From Alkalihalobacillus sp. LMS39 (GTDB lineage Bacteria; Bacillota; Bacilli; Bacillales; Bacillaceae_F): a stretch of DNA of 64,000 nucleotides. A program made the translations under genes and the position numbers. Positions 24,655 through 33,281 of this stretch are shown piece after piece. Positions within the stretch are counted from its first letter, which is position 1. Every line of letters begins with the position of its first letter. The stretch is taken from contig NZ_CP093300.1 in the NCBI RefSeq assembly GCF_022812285.1, positions 186,001 to 250,000 on the forward strand, read 5' to 3'. The notes beneath the pieces were generated by a model, which saw only the letters and a list, made by a program, of their open reading frames with translations, had not been told where the DNA came from and did no database searches.

Positions 24655-24841
24655 CTTACGGACATGTGTTCCGTTATTTTAATGAAAAGTCATGTATTAC
24701 AAATGTTAACGGACATACGTTCCGTTATAGTAGTAAAACAGCGAGTTTTTATCGCTCTTTTAGCTAGTTAGCGGAACGTATGTCCGTAAGAAATATAAAA
24801 AGAGATGTTTTGCATGAAATAGCGGAATAGAGGTCCGTTAA
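24655..24841. repeat. Four-unit palindromic intergenic element, copy 3
   Basis: Direct units with CGGACA at 24659 and 24710 (51 nt apart), inverted units ending TGTCCG at 24786 and GGTCCG at 24837. Overall spacing 179 nt. The centre contains CAGCGAGTTTTTATCGCT, itself a small hairpin. Confidence 0.85.
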
Positions 24842-24919
24842 GATTGAGCACAAGAAAAAAATGCGTTTTTAAGGACATTTTATCCACCGATCATCTTCCA
24901 AACTGCTGAACTCCTTTTC

Positions 24920-26494
24920 TTAAACCGAATGTCCGACTGCAAAATAACCTGGAATAGAAACAGGGAGTGTACCGGATGCTACTACTTCCCCGGCAAGCAC
25001 TTTGCTTAGCCCTATTTTTGCACCGGTTTCGATTTCATACGTACAAATATATGTACTAATCGATGGGAAACATAAATAGTCATACGGGTTTCTCATCGCA
25101 CACACCACCGTTTTTTGTTCATTGCCTTTCACTAGAGATTGTAAGAATTCTTTTTGTGTCTGGTTAGCACTAGCATTATAGGTGACGAGAACAATTTGAA
25201 CAGCGTCTCTACACTTTTTCCTGAGTGCATCTGCGTTCATCGTTGAATATTGGATTTCTTCTATATCCGTTAAGGAAGATAAATATGGCTGCAATGTCAT
25301 TTGGTTATCGTAAATTTCATCTGCAACAGATGTCGCCTTAATTTCAGGTAAGAGGACAAGCGTTTTGTCGTTTCTCTTAAGAGGAAGTAAGTGATTCTCG
25401 TCTTTGACAACGGTAATGCTTTTTTCACTTAATTCCATTGATAGCGCTTGATTTCCAGCCTGTTGAAGTTGTTCTTCTGAGTAAGATTTCGGCTCGTTGA
25501 ACAGACGCTTTTGTTTTAATGCGAGAATTCTTTCGACCGATTCATCAATACGTTGTTCTGTAATCCGACCAGAGCGAACAGCCTCTACTAAAGCATGTTT
25601 CGCTCGTTTTTGGAATTCATACGTATGGCTAAATAACACTAAATCAATGCCTGCTTCTACAGCACGAATGGTCGATTCTTCTACACCATATGTATCAAGA
25701 ACAGCTTTCATTTCCATGCAATCGGTGACAATAACCCCTGTATATTTCAAATCCTCTCGTAACACGGTCGTGACCATTTTTTTCGATAATGTAGAAGGGA
25801 TATCTTCTACCGCCGGAAAGCAGACATGTGACACCATAATCGCGTCAACACCAGTTGCAACAGCCTCTTTAAATGGGACGAGCTCAAGCTCTTTAAGTTG
25901 TTCATAGCTTTTTTGTACAATCGGGAGACCAAGATGTGAATCAACGGCAGTGTCGCCATGACCAGGAAAATGCTTTGGAACGGCAGAGACGTTTGCTGCT
26001 TGATATCCTTCTACAGCTTTTGTTCCAAGCAGCGCTACGTGGTCAGGATCCTCTCCGTAGGAACGGACACCAATAACGGGGTTGTCAGGGTTATTGTTCA
26101 CATCAATACAAGGAGCAAAATTCATATTTATGCCGATTTGTTTTAATTGGTTTCCTACAACTTCACATAATTGCTTCACACCATCTGGATCATTGGCTGC
26201 TCCTAACGCCATATTACCTGGACTCATTGTTACGCCTTTTGTGAGCCTTGTGACCATTCCGCCTTCTTGGTCAATCGTTAAAAATAACGGAATATCACTT
26301 TTTTCTTGTAGAGCTTTTGACAGGTGAAATACTTGTTCAGGGTTATTTGTGTTTCGTTTAAAATAACAAACACCACCGATTTTATCTGTTTCGATTAAGT
26401 CCATGATTTGTTCATTGGGCGTTAACCCGTCAAAACCAAACATAAACATTTGCCCAATTTTCTCGTCCAATGACATCGTTTTTCGCAAATTCAT
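24920..26494 (-). CDS. nagZ: Beta-N-acetylhexosaminidase, glycoside hydrolase family 3 (NagZ type)
   Basis: A 524-residue cytosolic glycosidase (no signal peptide) that would release GlcNAc from muropeptides during cell-wall recycling. The TIM barrel fills the first ~340 residues: IDQEGGMVTRL near 77, the diagnostic KHFPGHGDTAVDSH loop (His acid/base of NagZ enzymes) near 174, and VTDCMEMKAV near 253 with the nucleophile Asp. A C-terminal alpha/beta domain follows. The secreted B. subtilis enzyme has a signal peptide; this one does not. It is 15 nt downstream of an acetyltransferase gene, probably one operon. Confidence 0.9.
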   Translation of the reverse strand: MNLRKTMSLDEKIGQMFMFGFDGLTPNEQIMDLIETDKIGGVCYFKRNTNNPEQVFHLSKALQEKSDIPLFLTIDQEGGMVTRLTKGVTMSPGNMALGAANDPDGVKQLCEVVGNQLKQIGINMNFAPCIDVNNNPDNPVIGVRSYGEDPDHVALLGTKAVEGYQAANVSAVPKHFPGHGDTAVDSHLGLPIVQKSYEQLKELELVPFKEAVATGVDAIMVSHVCFPAVEDIPSTLSKKMVTTVLREDLKYTGVIVTDCMEMKAVLDTYGVEESTIRAVEAGIDLVLFSHTYEFQKRAKHALVEAVRSGRITEQRIDESVERILALKQKRLFNEPKSYSEEQLQQAGNQALSMELSEKSITVVKDENHLLPLKRNDKTLVLLPEIKATSVADEIYDNQMTLQPYLSSLTDIEEIQYSTMNADALRKKCRDAVQIVLVTYNASANQTQKEFLQSLVKGNEQKTVVCAMRNPYDYLCFPSISTYICTYEIETGAKIGLSKVLAGEVVASGTLPVSIPGYFAVGHSV

Positions 26495-26509
26495 CGCAAT
26501 CCCCTACCT

Positions 26510-27433
26510 TTATTCATTTATTTTTTTATATGGAATATAGCTTTTCCACACGTCATAGCCAAACTTTTGATAGAAATCAACAAGATGGGTCCAGTCAATA
26601 AGCATCGTTGTTATTCCACTTTTTTGAAGAGCTACAATCGCAGCATTTACAATGACTTCTCCTAACCCTTGTTTTCGATAAGCAGGATCAATCCCTAAAG
26701 GTCCAATGCCTCCAACATGAGGAGTATGGAACAAAGGAGCCCAATTTAAATTCGAACCAATGAGAGGAGAATCTAGTTGATTGTGCCGGACAAAGCCGAT
26801 GATGTTCCCTTTATCTTTCAGTAATGAAAATTCTTTTCCTGTTCCTCCTGCTTGAAAATAGTCAACTGCTTCATCATGCCAGCGGGAGCCGAAATGCTGT
26901 TGTAAAAAAGATAAAAAAGGCTCCTTGTCTTCCAGGCTGGCGAACTGAATTGTGTAAGGACTTTGAATGGAAAGCGATGGCTCTGTCGGGGAATATTCGT
27001 TCTTCATATCAAAAACAGGCTCATCTTTTGTATAGCCTCTTTTTTCAAACCATTCATGAACATCGTTCCACTCAAGCGGGATTCCTGGGAAATAATTATA
27101 CATATCTGTTCCAACAAAAATCGGGAATTGAGAAAAGTCATTTTCTGCTTTTTTAAGCAAAGCTGTTCCAATTCCTTTGTTTCGAAACGCTTTTTTTACA
27201 AAAAGAAGATGGATGTAGCAGTTGTTGTTTTGTACTTTGACTAATATAAATCCGACCATTTCGCCATGTTCATTAAAGGCGAAAGAGGAGCTTTGTTTAC
27301 ACAAAGCAGGAAAAGGACTATTTTGAATAAATAACCGGTCAGATATTGGGTAGGTTTTGGAATACTGTTCATTCCAGAGCGACTGACAAACTTTTAAGTT
27401 TTCTTCATCAATTGCCGTATATGTAATATGCAT
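26510..27433 (-). CDS. Double-GNAT acetyltransferase
   Basis: A 307-residue protein with two GNAT folds. The first acetyl-CoA loop is FVKKAFRNKGIGTALLKKAE (about 78-97), the second LGIDPAYRKQGLGEVIVNAA (about 240-259). Two-domain GNATs often modify amines on sugars or antibiotics. The next gene is the NagZ-type glycosidase with only 15 nt between, so an aminosugar substrate such as recovered GlcN is attractive but unproven. The ATG start is 16 nt into a run with no strong site; a later start is possible. Confidence 0.8.
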   Translation of the reverse strand: MHITYTAIDEENLKVCQSLWNEQYSKTYPISDRLFIQNSPFPALCKQSSSFAFNEHGEMVGFILVKVQNNNCYIHLLFVKKAFRNKGIGTALLKKAENDFSQFPIFVGTDMYNYFPGIPLEWNDVHEWFEKRGYTKDEPVFDMKNEYSPTEPSLSIQSPYTIQFASLEDKEPFLSFLQQHFGSRWHDEAVDYFQAGGTGKEFSLLKDKGNIIGFVRHNQLDSPLIGSNLNWAPLFHTPHVGGIGPLGIDPAYRKQGLGEVIVNAAIVALQKSGITTMLIDWTHLVDFYQKFGYDVWKSYIPYKKINE

Positions 27434-27580
27434 ATGTCACCTCAAAATAATATAGTGGTAAAGTTGTCTAGATAGGTTATCTTTATTTAGATTGTATCAT
27501 GACTTGTATAGGTTGTGTTAAGTTTTTGTTTTTCATGAAAAAAACAAGTATAGTAGGAAGCAAGAAAAGGAGGAGTAGAT

Positions 27581-28498
27581 ATGAATAGCTACTTAGTTGT
27601 ATTACATAAAGATGAAGATACAGTATCCTTTATTGATGTTAAAACAAAAGATACCGTGAAAACGATTGAAACGGATTATAATCCTCATGAAGTTGTAATT
27701 ACCCCTGATGGGAAGAAAACGTATATTGCATGCTCACTAGGAAATAAATTAAATGTCATTGATAACGAAACATTTGAAATAACGCATGTAATTGAGCATC
27801 CTGATTTTGATTTCCCGCATGGCTTAGGTATAACGTCAGACGGAAAAAAATTATATGTGGCATCTACGTATAGTGAGAAAGTGTTTGTCATTAACGTAGA
27901 AACAGAGGAAGTAGAAAAAGTCATCCCGACAAATCAAACATTTTCACATATGATTGCGTTTTCTCAAGATGAAAAGGTCGCATATATTCCGAATATCGGA
28001 AGTAATAATATTACGGTTCTGAACACGGAAACTGATGAAATCATCACCCATTTCCCGGTTGGCAAAGGACCTGAAGGAATTGCGGTTCATCCAAATGGAA
28101 AACATTTGTATGTCGCGAACCAAGATGATAATAATTTACTCGTTATCGACCGAGAAACATTAAAAGTAGATTATAAACGAAGAATAGGAGCCGTCCCTGT
28201 TCGTCTCGTGTTTTCGCCTAACGGTAAATATGCACTCATACCGAATCGTGAGTCTGGAGATTTATCTATCATTGAAACAGAGCACGAGTTGAAAGGTGAA
28301 AAAAGACCGTGGGAAATTAAACGTATTCGTGTAGGGGTCTGGCCTGGTGGAACAGTTTTTAACCGTGAAGGCACGTATGCGTATGTTGCCAATAATAAAA
28401 CAAATGATATTTCAATTATTAATATGGATACGTTAAAAGTAGAAGGAACGATTGATGTGGGAATCCATCCAGATGGGATTGCTTTTTTAACAAAATAA
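27581..28498 (+). CDS. YVTN-family beta-propeller protein
   Basis: A 305-residue protein built from about seven blades of the 40-residue YVTN type (TPDGKKTYIACSLGNKLNVID, HPNGKHLYVANQDDNNLLVID, NREGTYAYVANNKTNDISII). Most relatives are secreted or periplasmic, but no signal peptide is visible here, so a cytosolic propeller is expected. AAAGGAGGAG lies 7 nt before the ATG. Propellers of this class bind small ligands or act as lactonase-like enzymes; the role here is unknown. Single gene ending in a strong terminator. Confidence 0.85.
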   Translation: MNSYLVVLHKDEDTVSFIDVKTKDTVKTIETDYNPHEVVITPDGKKTYIACSLGNKLNVIDNETFEITHVIEHPDFDFPHGLGITSDGKKLYVASTYSEKVFVINVETEEVEKVIPTNQTFSHMIAFSQDEKVAYIPNIGSNNITVLNTETDEIITHFPVGKGPEGIAVHPNGKHLYVANQDDNNLLVIDRETLKVDYKRRIGAVPVRLVFSPNGKYALIPNRESGDLSIIETEHELKGEKRPWEIKRIRVGVWPGGTVFNREGTYAYVANNKTNDISIINMDTLKVEGTIDVGIHPDGIAFLTK

Positions 28499-28500
28499 GA

Positions 28501-28536
28501 AAAAATACGATAACAGGCTTCTGTTATCGTATTTTT
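28501..28536. terminator. Perfect bidirectional terminator
   Basis: AAAAATACGATAACAG and its exact complement form a 16-bp stem with a 4-nt loop, so both strands end in a T-run. It overlaps the stop codon of the convergent MBL-fold gene. Confidence 0.95.
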
Positions 28537-29348
28537 ATGGAATGCTCATCAATAATAGAAGTAATTAAATGAAGAGGTGACATTTCACCTTGAGAAAACC
28601 ACGATACTAATTTTTGTTGAGGTAAAAGAAGTTTCGCTATCATTTCTGCGGAGTAGCCTTTCGCTCGAAGCGATAATGTGCTTGCCGTTAACCGTTCTAA
28701 ATATTCCTTTTTCGCAATAAAACTTTCTTTTCCGTTTTCAACAATACCAGCATGTCCACAAAAAATGGTTGAAAAATCATGTTTAAGTATGGTTTTTATT
28801 GACCGAAGCAAAATCGGGACAGATTCATTTGCCATACCATATAATAATCGTTTTGATAAAAACAAATCACCTGAAAACAGCCATTTTTCCTGTGGTTCCA
28901 ACAACGCAATATGACCATCACAATGACCCGGTGTAGGAATAACAGTAAAGTGGTAATGGTCTGTTTTTATTTCTGTTTCTAATACAAGACCGTTTGTGTG
29001 TTGTACCTTTCCCCATATGAGCCGGCGATAAAAAGGAGTCACAACATCTTGTTCGAGTTGCTTTTTGGTAAGCGGACTCATGTAAACGGGTATATTGTAT
29101 TTGTCGGCAAGCCATTGCGCATTACCAATATGGTCTTCATGTGAATGGGTAAGAACAATGGCGGTAATTTTTTTGTTTTTTACAAACGCTTCCACTGCTT
29201 TTCTAGCTGCTGGCGGCCCTGTATCAATTAAAAGACCATCCACATAATACACACAATATGTAAACGTTCGGCCCAATTTTTTAATAAGTCCTCTAAGGCA
29301 AGAAACTGGGCCGAATTGTTGAATTTTTGATACGGAAGACATCGTCAT
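28524..29348 (-). CDS. MBL-fold metallo-hydrolase
   Basis: A 274-residue metallo-beta-lactamase-fold protein. Zinc-binding motif HSHEDHIGN (HxHxDH) stands near residue 73, then a third His in PTPGHCDGH near 141, a bridging Asp in LFSGDLF and a final His in FCGHAG near 205. Members cleave thioesters, lactones or phosphodiesters; a glyoxalase II-like hydrolase is one possibility. AAAGGAG stands upstream of the ATG. Single gene, convergent with the propeller gene. Confidence 0.85.
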   Translation of the reverse strand: MTMSSVSKIQQFGPVSCLRGLIKKLGRTFTYCVYYVDGLLIDTGPPAARKAVEAFVKNKKITAIVLTHSHEDHIGNAQWLADKYNIPVYMSPLTKKQLEQDVVTPFYRRLIWGKVQHTNGLVLETEIKTDHYHFTVIPTPGHCDGHIALLEPQEKWLFSGDLFLSKRLLYGMANESVPILLRSIKTILKHDFSTIFCGHAGIVENGKESFIAKKEYLERLTASTLSLRAKGYSAEMIAKLLLPQQKLVSWFSQGEMSPLHLITSIIDEHSIKIR

Positions 29349-29411
29349 TATCTCCTTTGTCCTGTTAAACTAGATGTATTTTACCATATTGTAAGCTAGA
29401 AAGGGAATTTG

Positions 29412-29696
29412 TTAATTGGTCCGACTGTCTTCAATAATTTGAAATAAATCACCAATGGATAGTCCGCGAACTTCATCAAGTAAGCTATCAAGATTGTTAT
29501 TTGGAGAAAGGGTACCACGTAGTAGAATTTGTATCGTTTGGTCTTTATCAAATAAAATGGATTGAACGTGTAAAGCATTTGTTAAAATTGCGGCGACGAC
29601 GGCTAATTGTTGTGGGGTTAACTTGATTTGTTCTTCTTTTGCAAACCTTTGAAAATCTTTAAAATGATTTTTTTTATTTGAATTTTGATGGGACAA
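29412..29696 (-). CDS. Small cytosolic protein of unknown function
   Basis: A 94-residue protein with a Lys-rich start and two amphipathic helices (LTPQQLAVVAAILTNALHV and LDSLLDEVRGLSIGDLFQIIEDS). No family is recognised. TTG at 29696 is chosen because AGGATGGTGA lies 5 nt upstream; the ATG at 29717 has no site. It begins 24 nt after a 40-aa membrane-protein gene, so the two form a short operon. Confidence 0.55.
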   Translation of the reverse strand: MSHQNSNKKNHFKDFQRFAKEEQIKLTPQQLAVVAAILTNALHVQSILFDKDQTIQILLRGTLSPNNNLDSLLDEVRGLSIGDLFQIIEDSRTN

Positions 29697-29720
29697 TGGA
29701 TTCACCATCCTAAGCAAGTT

Positions 29721-29843
29721 TTAAAAGAATAGAAACCATCTTGGTCTTGTCGTTGGTGGTTCTCTTAAGGTAGCTCCACTCATAAAGGAAATCGCAAGAA
29801 AAATACTAACAACGAGTAGAACCGTTCGTGATATTGGATTCAT
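29721..29843 (-). CDS. Single-helix small membrane protein (40 aa)
   Basis: A 40-residue protein starting MNPISRTVLLVVSIFLAISF, one hydrophobic helix, then a Pro/Arg tail ending WFLFF. The ATG at 29843 has GGAGG 6 nt upstream; the longer frame from 29942 has no site and overlaps the neighbour's terminator. First gene of a two-gene unit with the 94-aa protein. Confidence 0.65.
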   Translation of the reverse strand: MNPISRTVLLVVSIFLAISFMSGATLREPPTTRPRWFLFF

Positions 29844-29932
29844 GTCCAGCCTCCGTTCCGAGCGTAAATCTCTTCTCATTACTGTATGCTTAAATTGAGT
29901 GTTAAGTGATTGGTTAGATGACTTGAAATCAG

Positions 29933-29955
29933 AAAAAGGCAACCTAAAAAGGCTG
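29933..29955 (-). terminator. Terminator overlapping the alpha/beta hydrolase stop
   Basis: On minus, GCAGCC and GGTTGC pair (one G-U) around a 6-nt loop that contains the TAG stop, followed by CTTTTTC. Confidence 0.65.
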
Positions 29956-30768
29956 CTTTAATAGTTGTACTTCATTTTTTTGTAAAACTTGCTCTAACCA
30001 GTGTGAACTTTTTTCAAAAAGCTGATGTTCAAATGAATAACTTGAAAAAGTATGATCAGCTTTTTCGATATAAGCAACATCTGTTACAGTCTGTCTGTTT
30101 TTTAAGCTGTCATAATATAATTGAGCATTTCCTTTTGGTACATCCTCATCCATTTCTGCATGTACAATAAGGGCCGGTTGTTTATATGATGCTACAGATA
30201 AAAGTGGTTCGTGTCGCTTTAAGTCTTGAAAAAATTGCTCACTAATATAAAATCCCTGATAATCATAAACGCCTTCTTTTGCAGCTTTTTTTACGGCAAG
30301 TAAGCCAGTGATTCTTGTTATATCTTGATAAGGGTTTGCAACTGGAGACCATAATAATAAGTGTTTAACTCGATTGTCTATAGATGCAGTAAGAGAGGCA
30401 ACAGCGCCCCCTAAACTATGACCTATGACAGTGATAAGCTCTTTGTTCACTTCAGGTGTTTTTTCAATAAAATCAAGTGCGCTTTGAAGTTCGTGTATTT
30501 GATTCGTTAACGTAACATCACTATAATCGCCTTCACTTTCACCACAACCACGAAAATCAAATCGAAACACTATAAAACCTTTTTCTGTAAAATATCTAGC
30601 TGCTTTTACAAACAAGCGATGTTCTCCTACTTTGCTTCCGACAAAACCGTGAACAAGAACAATGGCAGGGTATTGCTTATTTTGTTCAAGACTTGGATAA
30701 TGAATCGCACCAGATAGTAGGGAACTGTTTGAATAAAAAGAAACCAATTTCATCGTCATAGTAGACAC
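29944..30768 (-). CDS. Alpha/beta hydrolase (serine esterase/peptidase-like)
   Basis: A 274-residue cytosolic hydrolase. The elements are VLVHGFVGSKVGEH (oxyanion loop) near 38, RFDFRGCGESEG near 69, nucleophile elbow IGHSLGGAV near 113, the acid in HAEMDEDVP near 210 and the His in EKADHTF near 243. This matches the serine-aminopeptidase/feruloyl-esterase-like group. Substrate unknown. Single gene. Confidence 0.85.
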   Translation of the reverse strand: MSTMTMKLVSFYSNSSLLSGAIHYPSLEQNKQYPAIVLVHGFVGSKVGEHRLFVKAARYFTEKGFIVFRFDFRGCGESEGDYSDVTLTNQIHELQSALDFIEKTPEVNKELITVIGHSLGGAVASLTASIDNRVKHLLLWSPVANPYQDITRITGLLAVKKAAKEGVYDYQGFYISEQFFQDLKRHEPLLSVASYKQPALIVHAEMDEDVPKGNAQLYYDSLKNRQTVTDVAYIEKADHTFSSYSFEHQLFEKSSHWLEQVLQKNEVQLLKQPF

Positions 30769-30927
30769 CTGCCTATACTATTTTTATTATTCCTATTTGT
30801 TTACTTGGTTTTAATTATATTCAGAAATAAATAAACTGTCAACAGAAAATAAAACAGGGACTTGACGGTCAATTACCGTTGCGTCTACGATGAAAAGAGT
30901 GAATATATAAATGGGGGCGTAAACCGG

Positions 30928-32097
30928 ATGGAATTTAAGATGAACCGTATGATGGAGCAGTTGCCAGAACAATATTTTGCAAAGCTTGTTGGAAAAGTAA
31001 ATCAGCTTAAACAACAAGGGGCAGACTTAATTAATTTAGGTCAAGGCAATCCTGATCAGCCAACTCCGGAACATATTGTAAAGAGTTTACAAGAGGGGGC
31101 AAACAATCCTAATTTTCATAAGTACTCCCCTTTTCGAGGTTACGGTTTTTTAAAAGAAGCTGTTGCTTCCTATTATAAGCGGGAGTTTAATGTCGATATT
31201 GATCCAGAGCAAGAAGTGTGCATTTTATTCGGCGGCAAAGGCGGCTTAATTGAAATAAGTCAATGTTTGCTTAACCCGGGAGATGTTGCGTTAGTGCCAG
31301 ACCCAGGCTATCCAGATTACTGGTCTGGAGTTGCGTTAGCAGGCGGAAAGATGGAAATGATGCCATTAAAAGCAGAACATGATTTTCTACCTGACTATGA
31401 AGCAATTCCACAAAATATAGTAAAACAAGCTAAATTACTATTTTTAAATTACCCGAACAACCCAACAGGGGCAACGGCACCTTTGGCGTTTTATGACGAT
31501 ACGGTTTCGTTTGCTGAAAAAAACAAACTTTGCGTAGTATCAGATTTTGCTTATGGTGCTATTGGATTTGATAAAAAAAAGCCAGTTAGTTTTCTGCAAG
31601 CAGAAGGAGCAAAAGACGTCGGAATTGAAATTTATACATTATCAAAAACATTTAATATGGCAGGCTGGCGTGTTGGGTTTGCGGTTGGAAATCAGTCTGT
31701 CATTGAGATGCTCAATGTCCTACAAGATCACCTTTACGTTAGTTTATTCGGTGCGATCCAACAAGCAGCGGCTACGGCTTTATTAGAATCCCAGGATTGC
31801 GTGGACCAGCTCGTCACTTTATATGAAAAACGTAAAAACCACCTCATCTCCGGTTTGCAATCGATTGGCTGGGATGTAAAGGCGCCACAAGGATCTTTCT
31901 TTTCATGGCTACCTTGCCCCAATGGCATGACATCAGACGAGTTTGCGGATTTATTATTACAAAAAGCCCATATTGCGGTTGCACCAGGGCGTGGATTTGG
32001 TCAATGGGGAGAAGGGTATGTTCGAGTCGCATTACTTGAGGACCTCGAACGGTTAGAAGAAGTGGTGGCAAGAATTGATAAATTAAAGCTTTTCTAA
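30928..32097 (+). CDS. mtnE: Methionine-salvage aminotransferase MtnE
   Basis: A 389-residue class I PLP aminotransferase. It matches MtnE (YkrV) of Bacillus, which converts 4-methylthio-2-oxobutyrate to methionine, the last step of salvage. The PLP lysine is in YTLSKTFNMAGWRVGF near 238; the N-terminus MNRMMEQLPEQYFAKLVGKVNQL and the NLGQGNPDQPTP loop are typical. ATG at 30928 is chosen by homology; the frame is open back to 30862 but without a ribosome site. It is followed 16 nt later by mtnU. I see no SAM riboswitch upstream. Confidence 0.9.
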   Translation: MEFKMNRMMEQLPEQYFAKLVGKVNQLKQQGADLINLGQGNPDQPTPEHIVKSLQEGANNPNFHKYSPFRGYGFLKEAVASYYKREFNVDIDPEQEVCILFGGKGGLIEISQCLLNPGDVALVPDPGYPDYWSGVALAGGKMEMMPLKAEHDFLPDYEAIPQNIVKQAKLLFLNYPNNPTGATAPLAFYDDTVSFAEKNKLCVVSDFAYGAIGFDKKKPVSFLQAEGAKDVGIEIYTLSKTFNMAGWRVGFAVGNQSVIEMLNVLQDHLYVSLFGAIQQAAATALLESQDCVDQLVTLYEKRKNHLISGLQSIGWDVKAPQGSFFSWLPCPNGMTSDEFADLLLQKAHIAVAPGRGFGQWGEGYVRVALLEDLERLEEVVARIDKLKLF

Positions 32098-32113
32098 CGA
32101 GGAGGTAGGCTTT

Positions 32114-32902
32114 ATGAAATTAGCACTTTACCAAATGGATATTGTTCCAGGTAATCCAGCGGCGAACCGCAATAAGGTGAAGAACTGGGTTGAAGAAGTG
32201 ATGGCAGCTGAAAATCTGGATATGCTTGTGTTGCCAGAAATGTGGACGACAGCTTATACATTGCCGAACTTGCACACTATGGCAGAATCAGAAAAAAATG
32301 AAACAGCCCAATGGTTAGCATCATTAGCAAAAGCCTATAACGTCAATATTATTGGTGGCTCGATAGCGACGATGGAAGATGAGAAAATATATAACAGAGC
32401 GCTCGTGTTTAACCGCGTGGGAGATTGTATCCATCAATACGATAAAATGCATTTAGTCCCCATGCTTGACGAACATCTTTATTTAGCAGGAGGAAAAGAA
32501 AAAGCAGCAATTTTTACGGTAGATGGAATTAAAATGGGTGTCATTATTTGTTATGATTTGAGATTCCCTGAACTGTCCAGGCAATTAGCGTTAGCTGGAG
32601 CTGAAATTATCGTCATTGTAGCGGAATGGCCAGAAGCAAGAAAGGACCATTGGCGAATTCTTCAAAGAGCAAGGGCGATTGAAAACCAATGTTTTATCGT
32701 TTCTGCTAATCGCGTTGGAACGTATAACGATGTTCAATTTTGTGGGCGTTCAACGGTCGTCTCTCCGTGGGGAGAAGAAATAGCAGAAGGGTCTATGGAA
32801 AAGGAAGAAACGATTATCGTAACGATCGATTCTACTCAAGTACCCGCAGTACGGAATCAAGTACCCGTGTTCCAGAGCCGGCGCCCGAATTTATATGGAT
32901 AA
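32114..32902 (+). CDS. mtnU: Omega-amidase MtnU (nitrilase family)
   Basis: A 262-residue carbon-nitrogen hydrolase that removes ammonia from the oxo-acid amide formed when glutamine is the amino donor for MtnE. The triad is visible: Glu in VLPEMWTT near 42, Lys in YDKMHLVP near 112 and Cys in VIICYDLRFPE near 148. Matches YkrU of Bacillus and sits directly behind mtnE, with GAGGAGG 7 nt before the ATG. Confidence 0.9.
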   Translation: MKLALYQMDIVPGNPAANRNKVKNWVEEVMAAENLDMLVLPEMWTTAYTLPNLHTMAESEKNETAQWLASLAKAYNVNIIGGSIATMEDEKIYNRALVFNRVGDCIHQYDKMHLVPMLDEHLYLAGGKEKAAIFTVDGIKMGVIICYDLRFPELSRQLALAGAEIIVIVAEWPEARKDHWRILQRARAIENQCFIVSANRVGTYNDVQFCGRSTVVSPWGEEIAEGSMEKEETIIVTIDSTQVPAVRNQVPVFQSRRPNLYG

Positions 32903-32924
32903 AGAGTAGTGCCTGTGAACGTTC

Positions 32925-33108
32925 TTCTTTTATGGAAGGCGATGAAGGACAGAACAAGAGGAAAAGTGAGAGGAAGTGTCCTTCATAAAGGCAATGAAGG
33001 ACAAAACGAGAGGAAAAGTGAGAGGAAGTGTTCTTCATAAAGGAGATGAAGGACAAAACGAAGAGAAAACCGAAAAGAACTCCCTTTTATTAAAGCGCAA
33101 AAGGACAA
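32925..33108. repeat. Second array of the 52-bp hairpin repeat
   Basis: Hairpins start at 32977, 33029 and 33081, again exactly 52 nt apart. The first is TGTCCTTCAT/ATGAAGGACA; the third has altered but still paired arms (CCTTTT / AAAAGG). Linkers are AAACGAGAGGAAAAGTGAGA. The array ends by merging into the terminator at 33101. Confidence 0.85.
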
Positions 33109-33146
33109 ACCCGTTCAATATGTGAAACGGGTTTGTCCTTTCTTTA
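33100..33146 (+). terminator. Terminator of mtnE-mtnU
   Basis: AAGGACAAACCCGTT and AACGGGTTTGTCCTT form a 15-bp stem, then TCTTT. The outer arm is shared with the last hairpin unit of the repeat array. Confidence 0.85.
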
Positions 33147-33150
33147 ACAT

Positions 33151-33244
33151 ATAAGAAAGCAAACGTTTTGGTATAGCACTGAAGCTTTGAAATCTTATTC
33201 TAGAAGAGCGAAGACTCCTCACAAGCTCCCGCGTTTTTCTTTAT
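33151..33244 (+). repeat. Terminator-associated element, copy 4
   Basis: Begins right after the mtnEU terminator (ATAAGAAAGCAAACGTTTTGG), lacks part of the CACTTCGCTTG segment and ends GCGTTTTTCTTT. Confidence 0.75.
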
Positions 33245-33281
33245 CAAAGGCTTTTCCTCTTCTAACATCCTCCAATTCATC

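Noticed and set aside
30769-30927. SAM riboswitch before mtnE
   Set aside because: No P1/kink-turn motifs of the S-box are present; only the mtnK leader has them.
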